Numbered from the stretch's first letter, positions 44,545 to 54,741 are shown. The stretch is 64,000 bases of DNA from Mesorhizobium loti (GCF_001510895.1 NZ_LPWA01000164.1:122645-186644); one strand, 5' to 3'. Program-made: numbers and translations. Notes: a model not told the origin generated them from the letters alone.

Positions 44545-45479
44545 ATGAAACCGCTCCAGGCCTCGTCCGGTGACTTCAACGCCGACCGCCGCGCCGACTT
44601 CGCCGAGATGCTGCTGGCTTCCGGCGAGCCCGCGCAGGCGCGGAGCTTTTGCTCGGCGCGCTGGAACTGGCGCCGCAATGGGCGGCCGGCTGGTTCCGCC
44701 TCGGCGAGATGCAGGAGGCCGCCGGTCTTTCCAACCAGGCTGCCCAGGCCTGGACGATGGCGCTGAAGCTCGATCCCCCGGACCGGCTGGGCGCTTCGCT
44801 CAAGCTGCAATTGATCGGCCATGCGCCGGCGGCCGCGGCCCCGCCCAGCGCCTTCGTCGAGACCCTGTTCGATCATTATGCCGACGGTTTCGAGGAAGCG
44901 CTGGTCGGGAAACTCGGCTATCGGATGCCGGATTTCCTCGACCAGGCCATTCGTGCGGCAAGGCCGGGTCGGTTCCGATTGGCTCTCGATCTCGGCTGCG
45001 GCACCGGTCTGATGGGCGAAAGGCTGCGCCCGATCGTCGATCGGCTCGAGGGCTACGACATTTCGGCCCGCATGTTGCGCAAGGCGCGCGCCAAGGGCAT
45101 CTACGACCGGCTCGCTAAAGTCGACCTTCAGCATTTCGTTCACGCCGGTGCGAAAGCCGACCTGGTGATTGCCGCAGACGTCTTCATCTATGTTGGCGCG
45201 CTGGAACGTATTGTCGGGGCGGTTGCCGACAGCTTGGTCGATGACGGCGTGTTCGCATTCTCGGTCGAGACGTTTGCCGGCGGCGGTGATTTCGCGCTGC
45301 GGCCGTCGCGCCGCTACGCGCATTCCGAGAGCTATGTGCGGCGCGTCCTCGCCGCCAGCGCGCTTTCCATCCTGTCGCTGGAGAGCACGGTCATCAGGCA
45401 TGAGCGGGGCGAGCCTATGGAAGGCCTCGCCGTCGTAGCTGGGAAGGCCATTCGCCTTGAAGGTTCGTCGACGCGTTGA
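44545..45479 (+). pseudogene. Class I SAM-dependent methyltransferase with N-terminal TPR, frame-disrupted
   Basis: With one base restored it is a 311-residue protein: N-terminal FAEMLLASGEPAQAR and GALELAPQWAAGWFRLGEMQ form a TPR unit, followed by a methyltransferase domain with LALDLGCGTGLMGERL (SAM motif I), GYDISARMLRKAR and VIAADVFIYVGALE. The frame breaks near 44643, where CGGAGCTT should be CGGGAGCTT. A TTG within the second half is not a real start. Similar to the methyltransferase/TPR family of rhizobia; the substrate is unknown. Confidence 0.8.
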
Positions 45480-45558
45480 TCCTTCACCTGTCCCGCCGAC
45501 ATTTGTATTGATCCTCTGCTCGCGAAAAAGCCCGAATCGCATGGCGGGGTTGTGAGAA

Positions 45559-45608
45559 GCAATTCCAGGAAAGTGTGCAACGGTTTTCCGTCCGGAATTG
45601 CGTAAAAC
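45559..45608. repeat. Family B dispersed repeat, single half
   Basis: GCAATTCCAGGAAAGTGTGC followed by GGTTTTCCGTCCGGAATTGC; one half of the element seen at 36434-36534. It lies in the 161-bp gap before the lipoprotein gene. Confidence 0.75.
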
Positions 45609-45640
45609 CGGGTGGGGCGGATACCGCACGGAGGGATACC

Positions 45641-46018
45641 ATGCGCTGGACCATGGTGGTGTTGGCGTCTTGCCTGGTGATGGCCGGTTGTGTCGGCGGC
45701 ACCTCGATGGCCGAACGGCAGGACGAGAATGTCCAGTCCTCGCTGCAATATGACAGCGTGCCTTGCGACCAACTGCTCGCCAACCGCAATGCGCTGGCGC
45801 AGCAATACAATCTGCCGGTCACGGCCAAGCCGACCTTCTCGAACCCAGCTATGGGCTTCGGTCCGTTCATGCCGGACATGCGCTCCAAGGCGCAGCGCGA
45901 CAGCGACAAGGCGAGCGGCGAGATCGACGCCATGAGCCGCTCGATCGCGCGGCGCGACTGCGGCAAGCCGAAGAAGAAGGACAAGTTCGAGCTGCCCGGC
46001 GCGAAGCCGGCTCAATAG
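45641..46018 (+). CDS. Hypothetical lipoprotein
   Basis: A 125-residue protein with a lipoprotein signal peptide: MRWTMVVLASCLVMAGC, lipobox VMAGC with the modified cysteine at 17. The mature part is charged, with two further cysteines (VPCDQLL; RRDCGKPKKK) and a lysine-rich tail. No domain recognised. GGAGGG precedes the ATG. Its last 7 bp overlap the tail of the convergent ghrA gene. Confidence 0.75.
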   Translation: MRWTMVVLASCLVMAGCVGGTSMAERQDENVQSSLQYDSVPCDQLLANRNALAQQYNLPVTAKPTFSNPAMGFGPFMPDMRSKAQRDSDKASGEIDAMSRSIARRDCGKPKKKDKFELPGAKPAQ

Positions 46019-46953
46019 CCCGCTTCGCGGTCGACCAGGTTTTCCAGCTTTTCGCCGCGCTCGAACGCGTCCATCTGCCGAAGCATGATCGGCACCAGAT
46101 GGGCCGGGTCCGAGGTCGCCGCCGCATGCGGCGTCACGAACACTTTCGAATGGCTCCACAGCGGGCTCGTCTTCGGCAGCGGCTCGACCTCGAACACGTC
46201 GAGGCTAGCTTCCTTCAGCGTACCGTCGGTGAGCGCGCGCAGGATGTCGGCGTCCTTCTGGAGCCGGCCGCGCCCGGCATTGATCAGCACCGCCCCACCG
46301 AGGCCGTTGCGCCTGCGCAATTCCTTCAGCACGCCGTAGTTGATGATGCCTTGCGTGTTGGGGGTGAGCGGCAACAGCACCACCAGGATGTCGGTGGCGT
46401 TGAGGAAGGGGATCAGCCCTGACTCGCCGGAATAGGTCGAAACCCCCTGCATCGGACGCTCGGTGCGCGACCAGCCATTGACCGCGAAACCGAGCGAGAG
46501 CAGCACCGATGCCGCGGCGCGCCCGAGATTGCCGAGACCCATGATGCCGACGGAGATGTCTTCCGCCGGGCGCTGCGGCAGTTCGCGCCAGATCTTCTTC
46601 TGCTGCTGCGCGCGGTAGAGCATGCTCTGGCGATGGTGGTCGAGCACCCGCCAGACGACATATTCGGTCATGTGTTGGGTGAGATTGTCGGCGACGACCC
46701 TGACGATCGGCACGTCGGGCAGGCCGGGATCGGCGAAGATATGGTCGACGCCGGCGCCGATGGAGAAGATGGCGCGCAAATTGGGCAGCCTCGACAAGAG
46801 ATTAGGCTTCTGCTTCCAAACCACCGCATAGGCAATCGAGGGATCGCTGGGGCCGTCCGGCTCCAGCACCACTTCGCGCTCGGCCGCGAGCAGTTCGCGC
46901 CAATGCTGCGGGTGAAAGCCGGTGAGGGCAAGCAGGACTTTGCCTTTTTCCAT
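46012..46953 (-). CDS. ghrA: Glyoxylate/hydroxypyruvate reductase A-type 2-hydroxyacid dehydrogenase
   Basis: A 313-residue NAD(P)-dependent D-2-hydroxyacid dehydrogenase. The Rossmann motif is GIMGLGNLGRAAASVL, with substrate/catalytic residues in INAGRG (Arg), DVFEVEPLP (Glu) and TPHAAA (His). The lack of the usual N-terminal extension and the sequence MTEYVVWRVLDHHR fit the GhrA group, which reduces glyoxylate and hydroxypyruvate. It starts about 330 bp beyond the yejF stop-side neighbour and is probably a single gene. Confidence 0.83.
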   Translation of the reverse strand: MEKGKVLLALTGFHPQHWRELLAAEREVVLEPDGPSDPSIAYAVVWKQKPNLLSRLPNLRAIFSIGAGVDHIFADPGLPDVPIVRVVADNLTQHMTEYVVWRVLDHHRQSMLYRAQQQKKIWRELPQRPAEDISVGIMGLGNLGRAAASVLLSLGFAVNGWSRTERPMQGVSTYSGESGLIPFLNATDILVVLLPLTPNTQGIINYGVLKELRRRNGLGGAVLINAGRGRLQKDADILRALTDGTLKEASLDVFEVEPLPKTSPLWSHSKVFVTPHAAATSDPAHLVPIMLRQMDAFERGEKLENLVDREAGY

Positions 46954-46990
46954 TCGCGGATGTTCTTCCCTGTTATTGAAACCCGGCGAG

Positions 46991-48619
46991 CTACTGGCTG
47001 ACCACGCCGGTCGGCGCCGTCTCTATCCGGAAGGCGGCCGAGATCAGCGCCCTTGTATAGTCGGTCTGCGGGCTGCCGAAAATCTGCTCGGACGGGCCGG
47101 CCTCGACGACCTGGCCATTGCGCATGACGATGACGTCATTGGCAAGGGCGCGGATGACTTTCAGGTCATGGCTGATGAAGAGATAGGCGAGATTGTGCTT
47201 CGCCTGCAGGCTGCGCAAAAGGTCGACCACCTGCGCCTGCACGCTCATGTCGAGCGCCGAGGTCGGCTCGTCCAGCATGACGAAGCGCGGGTTGAGCACC
47301 ATGGCGCGCGCGATCGCGACGCGCTGGCGCTGACCGCCGGAAAATTCATGCGGATAGCGGTGGCGCGTTTCGGGATCGAGACCGACCTCCTTCAGCACTT
47401 CGACGACTTTGGCGTCGCGCTGGTCGGGCGAGAGTCCCCCCTCGTGGATCTTGAGCCCCTCCTCGATGATCTCCGCTACCGACATGCGCGGGCTCAAGGA
47501 CCCGAACGGGTCCTGGAAGACGATCTGCAGCTCGCGCCGCAGCGGCCGCATGGCGCTGAAGGAGAGCTGGTTGATGTCGCGCCCGTTGAAACTGATGGTG
47601 CCGGTCGAGGAGATCATCCGGGCAAGCGCCAGGCCAAGCGTCGTCTTGCCGGAACCGGATTCGCCGACGACGCCGAGCGTCTGGCCGGCCCGCACGGTGA
47701 CGTCGATGCCGTCCACTGCCTTCACGTGGTCGACGGTGCGGCGGAAGAAGCCCCGCTTGATCGGGAACCAGACTTTTATCTCCTTACCGGACATCACCGC
47801 CTTGGCATCAGCATTCGCCGCCGGCGGCTTGCCCTTCGGCTCGGCCGCCAGCAGGTGCTTGGTATAGGCGTGCCGAGGGTTGGCGAAGATCTCCTTGGTC
47901 GGTCCGGTCTCGACGATTCTGCCCTTGGTCATGACGCAGACGCGGTCGGCGATCTTTCGCACGATGCCGAGATCGTGGGTGATGAACAGCATCGACATGC
48001 CCTTGCGGCTTTTCAGGCCCGCGAGCAACTCGAGGATCTGTGCCTGCACGGTGACGTCGAGCGCCGTCGTCGGCTCGTCGGCGATCAGCAGTTCCGGCTC
48101 GTTGGCCAAGGCCATGGCGATCATGACACGCTGGCGCTGGCCGCCCGAGAGCTGGTGCGGATAGGCATCGAGCCGCTTCTGCGGATCGCGGATGCCGACC
48201 TCGGTGAGCAACTCCAGCGTGCGAGCGTGGGCCTGCCGGTCGCCCAGTCCCTGGTGCAGCTTCAGCACCTCGACGATCTGCTGCTCGATCGTGTGCAGCG
48301 GGTTGAGCGAGGTCATCGGCTCCTGGAAGATCATGGTGATCTTGTTGCCGCGCACGCCGCGCAAGGTCTTTTCGTTGGCGGCGAGGAGATCGGCGCCATG
48401 GAACAGGATCTTTCCCGAGGGATGGCTGGCCGCCGGGTAGGGCAGAAGCTTCAGCACCGACAGCGCCGACACCGACTTGCCGGACCCGGATTCTCCGACC
48501 AGCGCAACGGTCTCGCCCTTGGCGATGTCGAAGGAGATGTGGTCGACGGCAACCGACTGTGTGCCGCCTTGCGCGAAGGCGACGCTCAAATCGCGGACGG
48601 AAAGCAGCGGCTCGCTCAT
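46991..48619 (-). CDS. yejF: Microcin C/peptide ABC transporter ATPase YejF (two fused domains)
   Basis: A 542-residue protein with two complete ATPase domains: GESGSGKSV / LSGGQRQRVM / LLIADEPTTALD, then GESGSGKTT / FSGGQRQRVA / FVMLDEPTSALD, joined by a linker at about 265-290. This duplicated layout defines YejF. The start MSEPLLSVRDLS overlaps yejE by 4 bp (ATGA). It powers the uptake system encoded in the yejA-A-B-E-F operon. Confidence 0.92.
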   Translation of the reverse strand: MSEPLLSVRDLSVAFAQGGTQSVAVDHISFDIAKGETVALVGESGSGKSVSALSVLKLLPYPAASHPSGKILFHGADLLAANEKTLRGVRGNKITMIFQEPMTSLNPLHTIEQQIVEVLKLHQGLGDRQAHARTLELLTEVGIRDPQKRLDAYPHQLSGGQRQRVMIAMALANEPELLIADEPTTALDVTVQAQILELLAGLKSRKGMSMLFITHDLGIVRKIADRVCVMTKGRIVETGPTKEIFANPRHAYTKHLLAAEPKGKPPAANADAKAVMSGKEIKVWFPIKRGFFRRTVDHVKAVDGIDVTVRAGQTLGVVGESGSGKTTLGLALARMISSTGTISFNGRDINQLSFSAMRPLRRELQIVFQDPFGSLSPRMSVAEIIEEGLKIHEGGLSPDQRDAKVVEVLKEVGLDPETRHRYPHEFSGGQRQRVAIARAMVLNPRFVMLDEPTSALDMSVQAQVVDLLRSLQAKHNLAYLFISHDLKVIRALANDVIVMRNGQVVEAGPSEQIFGSPQTDYTRALISAAFRIETAPTGVVSQ

Positions 48620-49755
48620 TTGAAGGTCTTGCGCGGATCGAAGGCGTCGCGCGTCGCCTCGCCGATGAAGACCAGCAGCGACAGCATCAGCGAGATCACG
48701 ATGAAGCCGGAGATGCCGAGCCAGGGCGCGTTGAGATTGCGCTGCGCCTGCTTCAGCAATTCGCCGAGCGAGGCCGAACCCGGCGGCAGGCCGAAGCCGA
48801 GATAGTCGAGCGAGGTCAGCGTCGAGATCGAACCTGAGAGCAGGAAGGGCAGGAAGGTCAGCGTCGCCACCATCGCGTTCGGCAGAAGGTGACGGAACAT
48901 GATGGTCAGGTTGGGCACGCCAAGCGCCCGCGCCGCGTTGACATATTCGAAGTTGCGCGCGCGCAGGAATTCGGCCCGCACCACGCCAACCAGCGCCACC
49001 CAGGAGAACAGCAGCATCAGGCCGAGCAGGATGAAGAAGCCCGGCGGCAGGATGGCGGAGACGATGAGCAGCAGATAGAGCACCGGGATCGCCGACCAGA
49101 TTTCGATGAAGCGCTGGAACAAAAGGTCCGTCCAGCCGCCGAAATAGCCCTGCACCGCGCCGGCCGCGACACCGATCAGCGAGGAGCCGAGAGTCAAGAT
49201 CAGCCCGAACAGCACCGAGATGCGGAAGCCGTAAAGCACCCGCGCCAGCACGTCGCGCGCCTGGTCGTCGGTGCCGAGCCAGTTCCAGTTGCCGACGACG
49301 CAGTTGGGGTCGGTCTCGCCTTGCGGATACTGGCTGCAGCGCGCCTTCCTGTCGTAGAGCCAGGACGGCTTGGCGGGGGCCGCTTCGGGGATGGCGTTGT
49401 TGACCGTCTGATAGGAGTAGCGCACCGGCGGCCAGATCATCCAGCCATTGGCATTGATCTCGTCCTGGATGACCGGATCGCGGTAGTCGGTGACGGCATA
49501 GAAGCCACCGAACTTCTCTTCCGGATAGGCGACCAGCACCGGAAACAGGATCTCGCCCTTGTAGGAAGCGATGATCGGCTTGTCGTTGGCGATCAGCTCG
49601 GAAAACAGCGACAGCACGAACAGCAGAAGGAAGATCCACAGCGACCAGTAGCCGCGCCGGTTCGCCTTGAAATTCTGCAGCCGCCGCTGGTTGAGCGGCG
49701 AGAGCCGCGGCCGGGCGGCGCGGGCCGGCTTTGTTTCGGCCGAGACTACCGTCAT
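48616..49755 (-). CDS. yejE: ABC transporter permease YejE
   Basis: A 379-residue permease, longer than ordinary DppC proteins because of a periplasmic insertion after the first helix, with two cysteines (KARCSQYPQGETDPNCVVGN), a YejE hallmark. EAA loop: NAARALGVPNLTIMFRHLLPN. The ATG at 49755 overlaps the yejB stop (TGATG). Confidence 0.92.
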   Translation of the reverse strand: MTVVSAETKPARAARPRLSPLNQRRLQNFKANRRGYWSLWIFLLLFVLSLFSELIANDKPIIASYKGEILFPVLVAYPEEKFGGFYAVTDYRDPVIQDEINANGWMIWPPVRYSYQTVNNAIPEAAPAKPSWLYDRKARCSQYPQGETDPNCVVGNWNWLGTDDQARDVLARVLYGFRISVLFGLILTLGSSLIGVAAGAVQGYFGGWTDLLFQRFIEIWSAIPVLYLLLIVSAILPPGFFILLGLMLLFSWVALVGVVRAEFLRARNFEYVNAARALGVPNLTIMFRHLLPNAMVATLTFLPFLLSGSISTLTSLDYLGFGLPPGSASLGELLKQAQRNLNAPWLGISGFIVISLMLSLLVFIGEATRDAFDPRKTFK

Positions 49756-50849
49756 CAGATGTCTCTCCGCTCGAAATCGATGCGCGGATCGACCCAGGTG
49801 TAGATCAGGTCCGACAGGAGGCCGACGAACAGGCCGAGCAGCGAGAAGATGTAGAGATTGGCGAACACCACCGGATAGTCGCGGTCGATCACCGACTTGA
49901 AGCCGAGCAGGCCGAGGCCGTCGAGCGAGAAGATGTTTTCGATCAGCAGCGAGCCGGTGAAGAAGGCCGAGATGAAGGCGCCGGGAAAGCCCGCGATGAC
50001 GATCAGCATGGCGTTGCGGAAGACATGGCCATAGAGCACCTTGCGCTCCGACAGGCCCTTCGCCCGCGCCGTCACCACATACTGCTTGCGGATTTCTTCC
50101 AGGAAGGAGTTCTTGGTGAGCAGCGTCGTCGTGGCGAAGGCCGACAACACAAGTGCGGTCAGCGGCAGCGTCATGTGCCAGAAATAGTCGATGATCTTGT
50201 CCGGCCAGGACAGCTGGTCCCAATTGTCGGAAACGATGCCGCGCAGCGGGAACCAGTCCCAGAACGAGCCGCCGGCAAACAGCACCATCAACAGGATGCC
50301 GAACAGGAAGCCCGGGATGGCGTAGCCGACGATCACCACGCCGCTGGTCCAGACGTCGAAGGTCGAGCCGTCCTGTACTGCCTTGCGGATGCCGAGCGGG
50401 ATCGAGATCAAGTAGGACAGAAGCGTGATCCATAGGCCGATCGAGATCGACACCGGCATCTTTTCCAGGATCAGGTCGAGCACCGAGATGTCGCGGAAAT
50501 AGCTGTCGCCGAAATCGAAGCGGCTATAGTTCCACAGCATCATGCCGAAGCGCTCGAGCGGCGGCTTGTCGAAGCCGAACTGCTTTTCCAGCTTCTTGAT
50601 GAATTCGGGGTCGAGCCCCTGCGCGCCGCGATATTTCGAGCTGACGTTGCCTGCGACGTCGAGATTGGTGGCGCCGGCATCGCCACCGCCGCCGCCGAGG
50701 CGATCGGTGCCGCCCTGGTTGGTCAGCCGGGCGATGACCTGCTCGACCGGACCGCCGGGAGCGAACTGGATGACCGCGAAGGAGATCGCCATGATGCCGA
50801 ACAGCGTCGGGATCATCAACAGGATGCGGCGCAGGATATAAGCGCCCAT
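49755..50849 (-). CDS. yejB: ABC transporter permease YejB
   Basis: A 364-residue permease starting MGAYILRRILLMIPTLFGIM. The glycine-rich periplasmic stretch DRLGGGGGDAGATNLD and YRGAQGLDPEFIKKLEKQFG are typical of YejB. EAA loop: VTARAKGLSERKVLYGHVFRN. It follows the second binding-protein gene by 30 bp. Confidence 0.92.
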   Translation of the reverse strand: MGAYILRRILLMIPTLFGIMAISFAVIQFAPGGPVEQVIARLTNQGGTDRLGGGGGDAGATNLDVAGNVSSKYRGAQGLDPEFIKKLEKQFGFDKPPLERFGMMLWNYSRFDFGDSYFRDISVLDLILEKMPVSISIGLWITLLSYLISIPLGIRKAVQDGSTFDVWTSGVVIVGYAIPGFLFGILLMVLFAGGSFWDWFPLRGIVSDNWDQLSWPDKIIDYFWHMTLPLTALVLSAFATTTLLTKNSFLEEIRKQYVVTARAKGLSERKVLYGHVFRNAMLIVIAGFPGAFISAFFTGSLLIENIFSLDGLGLLGFKSVIDRDYPVVFANLYIFSLLGLFVGLLSDLIYTWVDPRIDFERRDI

Positions 50850-50879
50850 CAGGCGGCCGGCCCTGCGCGAAGGGGAATG

Positions 50880-52757
50880 TCAGGCTTTGCCAATTTTTGC
50901 CGCCTTGCCCTTGTCGATCCACCACAGCGCTTCGACCGGAAAGCCGAAATCGGGTTTTTGCCCGGGAAAGCCGAACATGTCCCAATAGGCGCTTCGGTGA
51001 TTCGCCAGATACCAACTTGGAATCCAATCGCGCCGCGCGCGCAAGGCCCGATCGAGCGCCCGCATCGCGACCGTCAGGCTTTCGCGATCCTTGGCAGCGC
51101 CGACGGCATCGATCAGCATGTCGATCGCGGGGCTCGATGTCCCCGGCAGATTGCGCGAGCCCGAAACGGACGCGCTTCGCGAATGGAAGAAGATTTCGAG
51201 ATCGTCCCGGGTCGGCGTGGCGCTGAAGGAGAAAGCGGCCGAGATCAGGTCGAAATCGAATGTCGATTGCCTGAGCTGGTATTGAGCGGAATCGACCAGC
51301 CGGATGGAGGCATCGATGCCGATCGCCTTCATATTGGCGACCCAGGGCGAATAGACCTGCACGAAGGTCTCGTCTTCGACAAGGAACTCCGCGGGCAGCC
51401 GCCCGCCCTTATCGTTGACGACGAAATCGCCCGAGCGTTTCCAGCCGGCCTCGGCAAGCAGCTTCGCCGCCTTGCCGAGCTGCTTTCGATCGCGTCCCGA
51501 ACCGTCCGAGGCCGGCTGCGTCACCGCTTCGCCCAAGACTTCCGGCGGCAGCTTTTCGCGCAGCGGCTCCAGCAGCGCCAGTTCTTCCGGCGATGGCGTG
51601 CCTTCGGCGCGAAAGTCGGATTTCTCGAAGCAGGATTGCGAGCGCTCGTAGGAGCCGTAGAAGAAATTGCGCCGAGTCCATTCGAAGTCGAAGCAAAGCG
51701 CGATCGCCCGCCGCACGCGTGGGTCCTGGAACTGCGGGCGTCTCTGGTTGACGGCCGTGGCCTGCATAGAGGGCACCGTTTCGGCCGGAAATTCGTGTTT
51801 CACCACCTTGCCGGCGGTGAATGCGGGAAAGTCGTACTGCTTTGCCCAGACGCGCGAGGTGAATTCCTCGCGATAGAGGATCTCGCCCTTCTTGAAGGCT
51901 TCGAAAGCGGCGGTGCGGTCCTGGTAGAATTCGATGCGAATGCGCTGGAAATTGTTCTGCCCGCGATTGACCGGCAGGTCGTTGCCCCAATAGTCGGCCA
52001 CCCGCTCATACTCGATCCAGGTCCCGGCCGACCAGCGCCCGACCTTGTAGGCGCTTGAGCCGAGCGGCGGATTGAGCTGCGAGGAATCGAAGGGATTGGC
52101 CGTAAAGAAGGCCTTCGACAGCACCGGAAATCCGACGACGTTAAGGATGGTGCGGGCCGACTGCTTGCCGGAAAATATGAGCTCGACCGTGTGGGCATCC
52201 TTGGCCACCGCATCATCCAAATGCGTCAGCGATAGCGAATAGTCCGGGTGCCCTTTGTCCTTCAGCAGCTTGAAGGTGAAGGCGACATCGTCGGCGGTCA
52301 GCGGCGTGCCGTCATGGAAACGGGCCTGTGGGCGCAATGAGAAGGTGAAGCCGTTGCGGTCGTCCGAGATCGTCACGCCGTCTGCGATCAGCCCATACAT
52401 CGCGTCAGGCTCATCAAGTGCCCGCACCATCAGCGAGTCGAAGCACATCTCCATGCGCTGCGGCGCATCGCCCTTCGGCACGAAGGAGTTGAGCGTGTTG
52501 AAAGTCAGCGGGCTCTGGTTCTGGCCCCAGTTGGGCGGCGAGAAGTTGAAGGTGCCGCCTTGCGGCGCATCGACATTGACATAGTCGAAATGCGCGAAGT
52601 CAGGCTTGTATTTCAAGTCGCCGAAAGCCGACAGGCCATGCACCTTGACGCCGGTCGGAATGGCGGCAAAGGCTCGGCCAGGGAGCAGTGCCATGGCCGC
52701 CGTCGCCGCGCCGAGCGCCAGGAAGTCGCGACGAGGAAGCATTGTTTGCCGCCTCAT
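50880..52757 (-). CDS. YejA-type extracellular binding protein, second copy (Tat signal)
   Basis: A 625-residue SBP_bac_5/YejA protein. The signal contains the twin-arginine motif PRRDFLALGAATAAMALL and ends AFA. The mature part has KYKPDFAHFDYVNVDAPQGG, shared with the upstream copy. Two starts are possible: ATG 52757, which overlaps the preceding stop (TGATG), or ATG 52742 with AGGCGG before it, giving a more compact Tat signal. Two tandem YejA proteins may bind different peptides for the same channel. Confidence 0.86.
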   Translation of the reverse strand: MRRQTMLPRRDFLALGAATAAMALLPGRAFAAIPTGVKVHGLSAFGDLKYKPDFAHFDYVNVDAPQGGTFNFSPPNWGQNQSPLTFNTLNSFVPKGDAPQRMEMCFDSLMVRALDEPDAMYGLIADGVTISDDRNGFTFSLRPQARFHDGTPLTADDVAFTFKLLKDKGHPDYSLSLTHLDDAVAKDAHTVELIFSGKQSARTILNVVGFPVLSKAFFTANPFDSSQLNPPLGSSAYKVGRWSAGTWIEYERVADYWGNDLPVNRGQNNFQRIRIEFYQDRTAAFEAFKKGEILYREEFTSRVWAKQYDFPAFTAGKVVKHEFPAETVPSMQATAVNQRRPQFQDPRVRRAIALCFDFEWTRRNFFYGSYERSQSCFEKSDFRAEGTPSPEELALLEPLREKLPPEVLGEAVTQPASDGSGRDRKQLGKAAKLLAEAGWKRSGDFVVNDKGGRLPAEFLVEDETFVQVYSPWVANMKAIGIDASIRLVDSAQYQLRQSTFDFDLISAAFSFSATPTRDDLEIFFHSRSASVSGSRNLPGTSSPAIDMLIDAVGAAKDRESLTVAMRALDRALRARRDWIPSWYLANHRSAYWDMFGFPGQKPDFGFPVEALWWIDKGKAAKIGKA

Positions 52758-54637
52758 CAATTGACGCCCTTATACTTCGCGGCCAGCGCCTTTTCCTTCG
52801 CCGTGTCGACCCACCAGGAATCGATGTCGGCGCCGCGGTAGCTGGGCTGCTTCTCTGGCATGCCGAATTTGTTCCAGTAGGCGAGCCACACCACCGCGCG
52901 GTAGTATTGCGGCACGACATAGAAGTTCCACAACAGCACCCGATCGAGCGCATGGGTAGCGGCGACGAGATCGTCGCGGTCGGTGGCGAAGATGATGCGG
53001 TCGACGAGCGCGTCGACCATCGGGTTCTTGATGCCGGAATAATTGCGCGATCCCGGCGTGTCCGCCGCCTTCGAGCTCCAGAAGTCGCGCTGCTCGTTGC
53101 CGGGCGATTCCGACTGACCGAGCTGACCGATGATGACGTCGTAGTCGAAGTTATTGCGGCGGTTGATGTACTGGGTCGGATCGATGATCCGTAGCGTCGC
53201 ATCGACTCCGATCTTGCGCAGATTGGCGATCCAGGGGCTGGAAATCACCTGATCCGTGTCGGCCGCGCCAAGGACTTCGAACTTGAACGGCTCGCCGGTC
53301 TTGGCATTCACCATCTTGCCGCCCTTGATCACCCAGCCTGCCTTGGCGAACAGGTCGACCGCCGTCTTGAGGTTCTTCCGTTCCGCTTGCGGCGAGTCGT
53401 AGATCGGCAGCTTGAATTCCTGCGTGAACAGCTCCGGCGGCAGCTTGTCGCGATACTTCTCCAGGATTTCGAGTTCCTTGCCCTGCGGCAACCCGCTCGA
53501 CGCCAGCTCGGTGCCTTGGAAATAGCTCTGAGTGCGCGTGTTCGAGTTGTAGAACAGCGTGCGGTTCATCGTCTCGAAGTCGAACGGATAGGTCAGCGCG
53601 GCGCGCACGAGCCGATCCTGGAACAGCGGCCGCCGTTGATTGAGCATGAAAGCCTGCATTGGCTCGGGAGACGTCGTCTTGAATTCCTTCTTGACCACGT
53701 CGCCGGCTGTTACCGCTGGAAAGTTGTAAGCCGTCGCCCAGCGCCGCGAACTGTTTTCCGGTTTGATATCTTGAAGTCCACCTTTGGTGAAAGCTTGCCA
53801 GGCGGCATTGTCGTCAAGGATGTAAGTGAAGCGCTGGGTGTCGAAATTCTCACGGCCGATCTTTACCGGCAGCTTGGCGCCCCAATAGTCGGGCACGCGC
53901 TGCCAGACGATCTCCGAGCCCGGCTTGAAGCTGGCGATCTTGTAGGCGGCCGAGCCCAGAGGCGGTTCGAGCGTCGGCCTGGTGATGTCGCGCTTCTTGC
54001 CGCTGGCGTCCGTGCCTTCCCACCAATGCTTCGGCAGCACGACCAGGTCGCCGAGGATCTTGGGCAGTTCGCGGTTGCCTTTCTGGTTGAAATGGAACTC
54101 GACCTCACTGTCCGAGACGGCCACGGCCTCGATCACGTTCTCGAAATAGCGGCTGTACATCGGGCTGTTGGCTTTCAGCACCCGGAACGACCAGATCACG
54201 TCGTCGGCGGTGATCGGCTGGCCGTCATGCCACTTGGCGCGCGGGTCGAGGCGGTAGGTCGCCGACGAATAGTCCGACGGGTATTTGTAGGCCTCGGCAA
54301 TCAGCGGATGGCTGACGCTGCCCTCGTCGGTCGCCTGGTCCATAAGCGTGTCGTAGAGCAAGCCGCCGCCGAACTCTGCGAAGCCGGCGGCCGCAGCTCC
54401 CTGCACGATATAGGGATTGAAACTGTCGAAGGTGCCGACGACGACGGAGTTGAACGTGCCTCCCTTGGGTGCATCCGGATTGACGTAGTCGTAGCGCTGG
54501 AAATTCTCGCCGTATTTGGACGGGCCGATCAGCGAGGAGGTGGTGTGCCATTCGTCGGCGAAGCTGGCCCCAAGGCTGGCGGCGAAAGCAACCGCCAGCA
54601 TCGATGCGAAAAGTGTCCGGGAGCGGCCAACCGTCAT
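52757..54637 (-). CDS. yejA: YejA-type extracellular binding protein, first copy (Sec signal)
   Basis: A 626-residue YejA protein with a Sec signal (MTVGRSRTLFASMLAVAFAA..., SFA near residue 27) followed by DEWHTTSSLIGPSKYGENFQ, then FQRYDYVNPDAPKGGTFN and ADDVIWSFRVLKANSP. First gene of the yej operon; its promoter must lie in 54638-54741. In enterobacteria this system imports microcin C-like peptides and contributes to peptide resistance; the ligand here is unknown. Confidence 0.88.
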   Translation of the reverse strand: MTVGRSRTLFASMLAVAFAASLGASFADEWHTTSSLIGPSKYGENFQRYDYVNPDAPKGGTFNSVVVGTFDSFNPYIVQGAAAAGFAEFGGGLLYDTLMDQATDEGSVSHPLIAEAYKYPSDYSSATYRLDPRAKWHDGQPITADDVIWSFRVLKANSPMYSRYFENVIEAVAVSDSEVEFHFNQKGNRELPKILGDLVVLPKHWWEGTDASGKKRDITRPTLEPPLGSAAYKIASFKPGSEIVWQRVPDYWGAKLPVKIGRENFDTQRFTYILDDNAAWQAFTKGGLQDIKPENSSRRWATAYNFPAVTAGDVVKKEFKTTSPEPMQAFMLNQRRPLFQDRLVRAALTYPFDFETMNRTLFYNSNTRTQSYFQGTELASSGLPQGKELEILEKYRDKLPPELFTQEFKLPIYDSPQAERKNLKTAVDLFAKAGWVIKGGKMVNAKTGEPFKFEVLGAADTDQVISSPWIANLRKIGVDATLRIIDPTQYINRRNNFDYDVIIGQLGQSESPGNEQRDFWSSKAADTPGSRNYSGIKNPMVDALVDRIIFATDRDDLVAATHALDRVLLWNFYVVPQYYRAVVWLAYWNKFGMPEKQPSYRGADIDSWWVDTAKEKALAAKYKGVN

Positions 54638-54741
54638 GCGTTCTCCTCGTCGCGAACAATACTCACCGGCAATCTAGATCATTTGACGCCGGTGAAAACC
54701 GCAAGGAGCGTCTTTGTCGCCGTATATGCGGTTTTCCTAAC

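Noticed and set aside
44649..45479. A methyltransferase gene starting at TTG 44649
   Set aside because: The preceding frame carries the matching TPR N terminus, and a one-base correction joins them.
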